Shown here one piece after another: positions 7,589-13,162 of a stretch of DNA of 13,162 bases. The stretch spans positions 1 through 13,162 of the forward strand of contig JAEOTN010000060.1 in NCBI GenBank assembly GCA_016839865.1, given 5' to 3'. The position numbers and the translations under genes are program-made. Position 1 is the first letter of the stretch; each line of letters starts with the position of its first letter. The notes beneath the pieces were generated by a model. That model was not told the origin of the DNA, searched no databases, and worked only from the letters and a program-made list of their open reading frames with translations. Source of the DNA: Promethearchaeota archaeon. Its GTDB lineage: Archaea > Asgardarchaeota > Lokiarchaeia > Sigynarchaeales > MK-D1.

Positions 7589-7999
7589 TCATACAACACC
7601 AATATATTGGGCTGCTCCTATAATGAAAACCGGACCCATTATTATACAAGCCAAATTGATGAAAATATTCATAATTGCATCGCCAAGATTAGATGTATAT
7701 TGTTTATTCTGAGCATTGAATGATATATCCACAAGTCCAAGAAATATCAAACCTCCTGATACAGCAATTGTAAGTATATATCCAAATAATTGACCTAATA
7801 ATACTCCAATAGCAGAGACGATTAATCCAGGGGTTAGCCATACAAGATCAGGTATTGGGAATGAACGCTCATAGGCTAAATATACCTCTGATTTATCAGG
7901 TTTTTTATTTTCGACTAGAAAAAAATAAATCCAAAAGCCCATCAATCCTATAGCAAATATTATTTCTAATATTGCGAGCAAAATTCTACTAAATGCCAT
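7589..7999 (-). CDS. Small four-helix membrane protein of unknown function
   Basis: I do not recognise the family. From the ATG at 7999 the protein has 136 residues with hydrophobic segments at about 5-28, 51-70, 72-92 and 107-130, so four membrane helices are likely. The loop between helices one and two (29-50) is charged and holds the sequence YERSFPIPD at 43-51, the most distinctive stretch and probably the conserved part of the family. An in-frame TTG at 8005 would add two residues. No good ribosome binding site precedes either start, so translation may be leaderless or weak. The gene ends tail-to-tail with HdrA, 62 nt apart, and is divergent from the methyltransferase-like gene. Nothing in the context points to a role. 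Confidence 0.7.
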   Translation of the reverse strand: MAFSRILLAILEIIFAIGLMGFWIYFFLVENKKPDKSEVYLAYERSFPIPDLVWLTPGLIVSAIGVLLGQLFGYILTIAVSGGLIFLGLVDISFNAQNKQYTSNLGDAIMNIFINLACIIMGPVFIIGAAQYIGVV

Positions 8000-8085
8000 G
8001 TTCAATCAAAGAAATCTTCACTGAAAAAAACCTTTCGTATTCTTTCAATCCTCACCAAAGGTATCGTGAATTTTCTGCCAAAATA

Positions 8086-8095
8086 TTTTTAAAAA
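8086..8095 (+). promoter_or_regulatory. TATA-like element upstream of ICMT-like gene
   Basis: The symmetric run TTTTTAAAAA is centred about 52 nt before the ATG at 8143. An archaeal promoter here would start transcription near 8115-8120 and give a leader of about 25 nt containing the GTGAT ribosome-binding-like sequence at 8134-8138. The element lies between two divergent genes and is symmetric, so it could serve either; assignment to the plus strand is tentative. Confidence 0.3.
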
Positions 8096-8142
8096 CATGA
8101 AATAACTGGTTGGTGTGATTTCACTAAGTAGAAGTGATAAAA

Positions 8143-8682
8143 ATGGCCAAAGAAAATGTAGAGGAAGAAAAAGTCGGATTTCGAGTATATATTCTGTCAT
8201 TAATAATCTTGGCTTGCATTGCAGCACAGATCGTGCTAACTTTCACTCTATGGGATAATTACTATAATTTAGATGTAGTTCTCTATATTGGATATGCCTT
8301 ATGGGTGCTTGGTGCAATATTTGGAGTTATACCTATATTTCATTTTAAGAATCGGGGGGATGTAGGAAAAGGGGAATCCTATATGAAGACAAAAAAAATC
8401 GTAACATCAGGACTCTATGTTATTGTACGACACCCACAATATTTATCAGGTATTTTGATAAGTATCGCTTTAGCGTGTATGTCTCAACATTGGTTGGTAG
8501 ATATTTTGATTCTACCCCCTATTATTTTCACATATATTGATGCTAAACGTGAAGACAGGAAATTAATCAAGAAATTCGGTGAGGAATATATAGAATATAT
8601 GAAAAAAGTTCCAGGATTGGAACCTATATCAGGAATAATCCGATGGGTTATTCGAACTATAAAAAAACGTAAAGAAATTTAA
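8143..8682 (+). CDS. Isoprenylcysteine carboxyl methyltransferase / PEMT-family membrane protein
   Basis: The 179-residue product belongs to the ICMT/phospholipid methyltransferase-like family of small integral membrane methyltransferases. Hydrophobic segments lie at about 12-37, 44-67, 100-115 and 117-132. The family signature is clear: G90-L-Y-x3-R96-H97-P98-Q99-Y100 with a following LSG, the S-adenosylmethionine-binding RHP-x-Y region, then the second half of the site in E137-D138-R139 and FGEEYIEYMKKVP at 145-157. The ATG at 8143 was chosen because GTGAT lies just upstream; an in-frame GTG at 8134 would add three residues. In eukaryotes ICMT methylates prenylated cysteine on Ras-like GTPases; most prokaryotic members have no known substrate and may act on lipids or small molecules. 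The gene is alone, divergent from a small membrane-protein gene and convergent with a Roadblock gene. Family is firm, substrate unknown. Confidence 0.88.
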   Translation: MAKENVEEEKVGFRVYILSLIILACIAAQIVLTFTLWDNYYNLDVVLYIGYALWVLGAIFGVIPIFHFKNRGDVGKGESYMKTKKIVTSGLYVIVRHPQYLSGILISIALACMSQHWLVDILILPPIIFTYIDAKREDRKLIKKFGEEYIEYMKKVPGLEPISGIIRWVIRTIKKRKEI

Positions 8683-8785
8683 TTATCTGAAATATTTAGT
8701 GAATCTGAAGCGAAATAATCCACTATCTATGAATATAGAAAGTAATTTGTAGAGAATATAGGAATAGGTGGAAAAGTAATTCCAT

Positions 8786-9133
8786 TTATTTTATCATGGC
8801 TTTGATTTGACGTGCAACAAGCCCGATCTGTGTCTTCGCATCTTCACCAACGAAACACAATATGGAAAATTTAATACCATAAGTTATAACGCAATATCCA
8901 TGACTAAGTGTAATAGTAATATCTTTCGGGCTTCCTTTCTGAATGTTTGCACCTAACAGTGTTAATCGGGGTAACAAATCACTTGCAGCTTTAGCGATTT
9001 TTGCTGTATCGTCACCAGCGATGGTTTGGCCGCTAATTATTTTCCCTTTTGGATCAAAGGCAACTATACCTTCAACTTCTGCAATTTCACTCATAATCTT
9101 AGCCAATTTTGGCTCTATTTCGGCTTTTGACAT
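8786..9133 (-). CDS. Roadblock/LC7 domain protein (115 aa)
   Basis: A single Roadblock/LC7 domain fills the protein. Roadblock proteins are small alpha/beta dimerising proteins that bind small GTPases of the Ras/Rab/Gtr or MglA type, acting as regulators or platforms. The N-terminal helix (1-20) leads into the strand VEGIVAFDPKGKIISGQ at 20-36, the usual 'self-assessment' strand-turn-strand, followed by a long helix (42-60), strands around DITITL (71-76), YCVITYG and FSILCFVG (80-95), and a closing helix (99-115). A GAGG ribosome binding site lies about 5 nt upstream of the ATG. It is the second of two Roadblock genes on this strand, 119 nt after the first, and the two share fold but little obvious sequence, so they are unlikely to be a recent duplication. 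No GTPase gene is in the window, so the partner is unknown. Confidence 0.88.
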   Translation of the reverse strand: MSKAEIEPKLAKIMSEIAEVEGIVAFDPKGKIISGQTIAGDDTAKIAKAASDLLPRLTLLGANIQKGSPKDITITLSHGYCVITYGIKFSILCFVGEDAKTQIGLVARQIKAMIK

Positions 9134-9252
9134 ATTTCCTCATCTATACTTCTAATAATAAAATATGGTAATATAATCCTCAATTTAATTATACCTACTT
9201 ATTCCTAAATAGATCTGCGATGAGCAAATATCGGATTGAAAAATCGAGAAAA

Positions 9253-9537
9253 TTATTTTAGTACAATAAGATTTAAACCCTCAGTATTCGCAATCATGAC
9301 TTCTCCTTTCGCTGTTTCCAATCTCACGAAAGCTAATGGTCCTTCTTTAAGTGCATCGCAAATATTTCGTGCTCTGCCGATTAGCGAGGTGATGTAAGCT
9401 GCAGTTTTCTCTGTGGTTTCAGTATCCAAATCACTCTGAATTGGTAATCCCTCTTGGTCACAAACTATAACCCCACGAACGCCTTCCATGGAGGAAAAGC
9501 GCTTGACAATAGCTCGAATTGATTTTCCATCGATCAT
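9253..9537 (-). CDS. Roadblock/LC7 (MglB-like) domain protein (94 aa)
   Basis: This compact protein has the Roadblock/LC7 layout without extensions: an N-terminal helix (about 5-16), the strand pair VRGVIVCDQEGLPIQSDLD at 20-38, a central helix (42-63), strands LAFVRLETAKGEVMIAN at 68-84, and a short last strand LNLIVLK at 88-94. It lacks the C-terminal helix seen in the neighbouring 115-residue Roadblock gene and so resembles the shorter MglB/Robl type. The ATG has a GAAGGG ribosome-binding sequence about 7 nt upstream, and a TATA-like AATATATT lies just beyond. Members of this family regulate or bind small GTPases. The pair could form a hetero- or homodimer, which is an inference from adjacency. 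Confidence 0.85.
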   Translation of the reverse strand: MIDGKSIRAIVKRFSSMEGVRGVIVCDQEGLPIQSDLDTETTEKTAAYITSLIGRARNICDALKEGPLAFVRLETAKGEVMIANTEGLNLIVLK

Positions 9538-9558
9538 TGATTTTCCCTTCTATGCTTG

Positions 9559-9566
9559 AATATATT
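9559..9566 (-). promoter_or_regulatory. TATA-like box upstream of first Roadblock gene
   Basis: AATATATT, a symmetric TATA-like sequence, is centred about 26 nt before the ATG at 9537. That would place the transcription start at or very near the ATG, although a plausible ribosome binding site also lies in between, so the two signals conflict and the call is tentative. The rest of the 243-nt spacer between this gene and the divergent 1015-residue gene shows no gene or RNA that I can recognise. Confidence 0.3.
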
Positions 9567-9780
9567 ATTTTGATAGGCTTGTGTAATAAAAAACTATTCT
9601 TTCCTATCGTTTACTTAAATATAGAGATCCCTCATTTCCCTAAATTGTTTATGCATATCGACAAAATCTGGAATAAAATCCTTGATTTTGCTCCACAGAT
9701 AGTCAATTGATAAAAACAAGAGAATGGGAAAAGTATTTTTTTACGTACTTTATTGTAAGTCTTGAGGTATTTCTAAAAGC

Positions 9781-12700
9781 ATGTCAGATGCAACTGAATA
9801 TTATCAACGCGGATTGTCTTTTCTATCTGAAAAACCCCCAAACTTAATTAAAGCATTATCTTTAATTCGCAAATCTAAGCGATTATTTGAACGCCAGGGG
9901 GATGATAGAGAATCAGAAGCTGCTCAGGACAAAATTTTCTATATTTACATGTCCATAACGGAAAAAGAATACAATCAAGCTAAGAGCTTTTTAACCGTTG
10001 CAGCCTACGAAAAAGCTCTGCAAAAAACTATGGATGCAATAAAACACCTAGAAAAATCCCACCCAAAATATAGTCAAAAAACATTACGAAAAATACAAAA
10101 TCTCATTGAGCAGATCAGTATTGAGTTGTTGTTTGACATCGAACGGAACCCAAACAATTTATCAATGGATGAATCTCTAAGCAAGCTTCATTATATTGAA
10201 CGTATTATTCTCGAAATCTTTTATCCACATCTTAAACCAATGGGTTCTGTTGCTGAGATTCCTGAGAATTTCATTACTGAAATTCAAAATAAGCGAAAAA
10301 TGCAACGTGCGTTCATCAATATCTATGAATATCTTGGTAATCAAGCAAGAAAGATTGGGAAAAATTATATTCAGGAAGGGAACATAACTCAGGGAGCTGC
10401 ATCAATAGAACTCGCAGAGAAATTATACAAGACTGCCAATTTTAAGCAAAGAATTCAAGATTTAAAACCCTTATATCGAAAAATTCATGAAGCTCAAGGT
10501 GATTTATCCTACACTTATGCAGAGCGCTTAGTGGAAGAAGAACGTCTGGAAAAAGCACGTAATCAATTGAGGAACGCGAGAAACCTATACACAAAGTCTC
10601 AAAACGATAAGAAGAAAAAAGCCGCTGAGAATCTCTTCTTAAGAGTATCGGTTGAGCTTGGTAAACACTATCTAGAAGACGCAGAGAAAGCAATGGAATT
10701 AAACGATCTAAAATCTACAGTGGATTATCTAAAACGTGCTCATGATTTCTTCGAAAAAATCAACCATAAAAAACTCACTCAAAAAACCGAAGTAAAATTG
10801 AATGGTGTGTATACTCTAATGGGTGATAAAGAGGCAGAATTTGCTGAAACCGTTGAATCAAGCAACATTGCTGACCAAAATTTAGAACTTGAGGGAATTG
10901 ACATAGATCTCTATAGTTTCCATAGTGAATTCTTTATTACATCTGAAGTTATTTCACAACAACTACAACATCTCCACGGTGCATCCTATTTTTATCAAAA
11001 AGCCCACAACGACATTCAATTTAAAAAAATTGAAAGAAAAATCCTTGTTGCTACCGAGAAACTCGCAAATCTGTACTTAAACCAAGGTAAAAAAGATATC
11101 AAGAATCGAAAATATGAGAAAGCTCACATTCACTTAAAGAAGAGCAAATTTCATATTCAGAAAGAAGATCGTCGTGTACGAGATATTAACTCACTGATTC
11201 AGAAGATAATCAAGAAAATCAATAAACAGAAACTAGAAAAAATTAAAAATGTATTAATCCAATACAATCAACTGATTTCGGAGAAGTTATCTGGTTCTAC
11301 CAGCGTTTCCTATTCGGATATTCATAGTAGTTCCCCTGATCAGCAATATCGTTGTAAAAATTGTGGGGATTGGGTTCCCGGATATTACTACGATTCAATC
11401 CAAGAGAGATGTTTTGAATGCCGTGCGAAAATTCATTGTGATGAATGCAGAAAAAATATAGGACCAAATGAGATTTACCAGAAATGTGCGGATTGTGGCG
11501 GGATTTTCTGTTTAGAATGTGCGGAACGAGTGTTTGATTTTATCCAAAAGAAATGTATGAGTTGCCGGGTTGTCGAAATCTGTGAGGAATGCCAAGCTGA
11601 AGCACGTCCTACCGAAAGTTTCCAAGTTTGTCCATCATGCCAGAAATTATTCTGCAATGACCACTTTGATTTTTCACAAGGTGTCTGTACAAGATGTCGT
11701 AAAGCTTATTCATGTATAGAGTGTGATCGAGAGCTACTTCAAGAAGATGCTTTCATCTGTGATGTGTGCAATCGTATATTCTGTGTAGAACATTTTGACA
11801 TGGGGAGAAATACATGCAAATCAGATGCTAAAGAAGAGATCTGTGCAAAATGCGGAACTGTGCTAAAAATCGAGGACCATGCAAACAAGTGCAAGAAATG
11901 TCAATTCATGTATTGCGATAATCATTATTCTGATTTTCATGAAATATGCATGGTTTGTCTACCGAAATTGGAATGTAGCACTTGTGCTAAAGATCTTTCA
12001 AAGGAGAAATTTTTCGAATGCACCGATTGTCATAAAGTATTTTGTAAAGAACATTTCCGTTCGACATTAGGAAGATGTTTAGAATGTTCCCAGAAAATAG
12101 ATGTTAGTAAACCAATTAACATCCAATCTCTAAACCAAACTGCTGCACAAATGTACGATTTACAAGCAAACACTCTAAAACCAATAATTGAAAAATATAA
12201 CAATGGTGAGGTTCTCGAATCTGAAGAGATCGCATTTTTGATGCAACACCAAGTTAACCTACCTGCAGACGAAGTAAAATATATGAACATTGGAGCCACG
12301 GACAACATTATGGTGCTCATACGACAGCCTAACAACAAACCTTATGTAGTAATAGTTCCGGAATCTCCTATTCATTTGGATACGAAGTATTTCGGTGATC
12401 TGTTTAGGAAATTGATCCCGTATCTTCCAGAAGTGCCAGAAACCATAGACGGCATAACCAGCATTGTCAATCTCTTATTCTATGCAGCAAATAATCCTAG
12501 ATGGGTAGAAATTTACGAAATTTTACAACAAACCCTACTGAAAATTGGGATTGATGTGTTACAAGTTCTTGTTCTTGTGTTCAGAAAAGCAACTATACAA
12601 GATATAGCTAAAACAATTAGTAACTCCATTATTGTGGACGTGTTTTCTGGAACTGAGATTGTTGAAGCTTTGAAATTCATACAAACTGAGGATTCTGCGG

Positions 12701-12828
12701 AAGATGAAGTAGGACTTTTCTCTAGCGATGAAAGATTGGATCAATTCCTTAAGGTGTTGTATAATCTCAACAGAGGGAATGTTCTCCGAGCTGCAGAAAT
12801 TTTCGCACTCTTTGAAATGAATCCCTAA
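9781..12828 (+). CDS. Large helical-repeat (TPR-like) protein with tandem AN1-like zinc fingers
   Basis: The 1015-residue product has three regions. Residues 1-510 are strongly alpha-helical, Lys/Glu-rich and made of irregular TPR-like hairpins, for example AYEKALQKTMDAIKHLE near 74-90 and repeated Y-x-K-A patterns, suggesting a protein-binding scaffold. A Ser-rich linker (about 500-522) follows. Residues 525-769 hold about 42 cysteines and histidines in five repeats with a half repeat in front: C-x2-C-x(11-12)-C-x2-C-x4-C-x2-H-x7-C-x2-C. The first six ligands have the spacing of AN1 zinc fingers, including the typical FC-x2-H; the end differs from AN1 (H-x5-H-x-C). Residues 775-1015 form a mixed domain I cannot assign, with a beta section at 836-863. 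No signal peptide or membrane segment is evident, so it is probably cytosolic. GAGGT lies 12 nt before the ATG, a rather long spacing. AN1 fingers elsewhere occur in ubiquitin-linked and stress proteins; no function is claimed here. Confidence 0.85.
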   Translation: MSDATEYYQRGLSFLSEKPPNLIKALSLIRKSKRLFERQGDDRESEAAQDKIFYIYMSITEKEYNQAKSFLTVAAYEKALQKTMDAIKHLEKSHPKYSQKTLRKIQNLIEQISIELLFDIERNPNNLSMDESLSKLHYIERIILEIFYPHLKPMGSVAEIPENFITEIQNKRKMQRAFINIYEYLGNQARKIGKNYIQEGNITQGAASIELAEKLYKTANFKQRIQDLKPLYRKIHEAQGDLSYTYAERLVEEERLEKARNQLRNARNLYTKSQNDKKKKAAENLFLRVSVELGKHYLEDAEKAMELNDLKSTVDYLKRAHDFFEKINHKKLTQKTEVKLNGVYTLMGDKEAEFAETVESSNIADQNLELEGIDIDLYSFHSEFFITSEVISQQLQHLHGASYFYQKAHNDIQFKKIERKILVATEKLANLYLNQGKKDIKNRKYEKAHIHLKKSKFHIQKEDRRVRDINSLIQKIIKKINKQKLEKIKNVLIQYNQLISEKLSGSTSVSYSDIHSSSPDQQYRCKNCGDWVPGYYYDSIQERCFECRAKIHCDECRKNIGPNEIYQKCADCGGIFCLECAERVFDFIQKKCMSCRVVEICEECQAEARPTESFQVCPSCQKLFCNDHFDFSQGVCTRCRKAYSCIECDRELLQEDAFICDVCNRIFCVEHFDMGRNTCKSDAKEEICAKCGTVLKIEDHANKCKKCQFMYCDNHYSDFHEICMVCLPKLECSTCAKDLSKEKFFECTDCHKVFCKEHFRSTLGRCLECSQKIDVSKPINIQSLNQTAAQMYDLQANTLKPIIEKYNNGEVLESEEIAFLMQHQVNLPADEVKYMNIGATDNIMVLIRQPNNKPYVVIVPESPIHLDTKYFGDLFRKLIPYLPEVPETIDGITSIVNLLFYAANNPRWVEIYEILQQTLLKIGIDVLQVLVLVFRKATIQDIAKTISNSIIVDVFSGTEIVEALKFIQTEDSAEDEVGLFSSDERLDQFLKVLYNLNRGNVLRAAEIFALFEMNP
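11353..12087 (+). repeat. Tandem AN1-like double-zinc repeats within the 1015-aa protein
   Basis: The protein-level repeats start at Cys553, 601, 645, 688 and 732, a period of 43-48 residues, preceded by a half unit at Cys525-Cys547. Units 2, 4 and 5 keep all eight ligands (seven Cys and one His). Unit 1 has Cys580 in place of His and a longer last spacer (11 residues). Unit 3 ends C679-x2-D682, so its last ligand is Asp, which may weaken that zinc site. The repeats have diverged at DNA level, so this is an old duplication. Confidence 0.85.
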
Positions 12829-12830
12829 AA

Positions 12831-12850
12831 CTAGTTTTTTAGTTTTTTTT
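12831..12850 (+). terminator. T-run archaeal terminator
   Basis: Two thymine runs, six at 12835-12840 and eight at 12843-12850, start a few bases after the stop codon of the 1015-residue gene. Short T-runs without a strong hairpin are the usual intrinsic termination signal of archaeal RNA polymerase. Confidence 0.65.
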
Positions 12851-12920
12851 CTACAAACCAAATTCACTTAAGCGAGCTATGAATATTGAGCTTGATTACT
12901 TAAAAGAAAGGTAAAAAATT

Positions 12921-13162
12921 ATGTCGTACTGTGCAAAATGTGGCGACCCGCTTGAACCGGGTCAGAAATTCTGCGAAAAATGTGGAGCTGTTGTTGAAGG
13001 GGCCACACCAGCTCCTGCCGCCCAACCTGAAGCATCCGGGGGATTATTCGACCCTTCCAGACAGTATTATATTTTGAGTGAAAAATACTGGGGATGGGGA
13101 TCGGGGTCTATTATGGATGAAAAAGGTCAAGAAATCGGGAAAATGCACCGTAAGGTGTTCTC
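12921..13162 (+). CDS. Zinc-ribbon protein with LURP-one/scramblase-like domain (partial, 5' end)
   Basis: Eighty codons are visible before the window ends. Residues 4-21 form a zinc ribbon with two knuckles, C4-x2-C7 and C18-x2-C21, the common N-terminal type of archaeal proteins. A Pro/Ala-rich linker (about 28-40) follows, then the start of a beta-rich domain: QYYILSEKYWGWGSGSIMDE at 48-67, followed by G-x2-IG and a K-x-F turn. The Y-x-I-x-E-K opening, an aromatic strand and the D-E-x-G-x-x-I-G hairpin are the usual start of LURP-one-related/Tubby-C-like proteins, which share a fold with phospholipid scramblases. The ATG is preceded by AAAGG at 12907-12911, 9 nt upstream. It follows the T-run terminator, so it probably has its own promoter. 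The LURP-one call depends on about 33 residues and is moderately sure; the zinc ribbon is clear. Confidence 0.75.
   Translation, partial: MSYCAKCGDPLEPGQKFCEKCGAVVEGATPAPAAQPEASGGLFDPSRQYYILSEKYWGWGSGSIMDEKGQEIGKMHRKVF

Noticed and set aside
8045..8227. 60-codon minus-strand frame at the start of the ICMT-like gene
   Set aside because: It overlaps the real methyltransferase start and promoter region, and its composition is that of an antisense shadow.
8719..8736. Small inverted repeat TCTAT-GAAT-ATAGA between convergent genes, considered as a terminator
   Set aside because: A 5-bp A/T-rich stem without a following T-run is too weak to call.
9519..9710. 63-codon plus-strand frame in the spacer before the 1015-residue gene
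   Set aside because: It overlaps the start of a Roadblock gene on the opposite strand, has no ribosome binding site, and its hydrophobic product matches nothing known.
11353..12087. LIM-domain or RING-finger assignment for the cysteine array
   Set aside because: The ligand spacing (C-x4-C-x2-H after the second pair) fits AN1 better than LIM (C-x2-C-x16-23-H-x2-C) or the RING cross-brace, so AN1-like was preferred.
12559..12867. 102-codon minus-strand frame at the end of the 1015-residue gene
   Set aside because: It is antisense to coding sequence and starts within the T-run terminator region; no supporting motif.

Overview
The window looks like a chromosomal segment of an AT-rich archaeon, most probably an Asgard archaeon (Lokiarchaeia-like). 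That assignment is an inference from gene content. It rests on two Roadblock/LC7 genes in tandem, an HdrA-MvhD fusion, a relative of formylmethanofuran dehydrogenase subunit A (FwdA), a very long helical-repeat plus zinc-finger protein, a zinc-ribbon/LURP-one-like protein, and archaeal-style signals (TATA-like boxes, GGAG/GAGGT ribosome binding sites, a T-run terminator). I see no rRNA, tRNA, CRISPR, insertion sequence or integrase, and the gene density and base composition look like ordinary chromosome.

Layout. Positions 3439 down to 1 (minus strand) form a tight four-gene operon: a Yip1-like polytopic membrane protein, a membrane-anchored GH10 xylanase-like glycosidase rich in N-glycosylation sequons, an alpha/beta hydrolase, and a membrane protein cut by the window edge. 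The gaps are 4, 12 and 31 nt. Positions 3595-7526 (plus strand) carry a FwdA-like protein that appears to have lost its metal ligands, followed by an HdrA-MvhD fusion. Positions 7589-8682 hold two divergent small membrane-protein genes, one unrecognised and one of the isoprenylcysteine methyltransferase (ICMT) type. Positions 8786-9537 (minus strand) hold two Roadblock/LC7 genes. Positions 9781-12828 (plus strand) encode a 1015-residue protein with a long alpha-helical, TPR-like N-terminal half, an array of five AN1-like double-zinc repeats, and an unassigned C-terminal domain. A T-run terminator follows. The last gene, cut by the window end, has a zinc ribbon followed by the start of a LURP-one/scramblase-like fold.

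How the genes may work together. The minus-strand operon suggests breakdown of extracellular polysaccharide at the cell surface. The FwdA-like/HdrA pair suggests a redox or C1-related role, but FwdA-type catalysis is doubtful because the amidohydrolase centre is degenerate, and no HdrB, HdrC, Fwd or hydrogenase subunit lies nearby. The Roadblock proteins probably act with small GTPases encoded elsewhere. The large zinc-finger protein looks like a scaffold or adaptor. The best candidates for new biology are the metal-site-less FwdA paralogue next to HdrA, and the helical-repeat/AN1-like protein.
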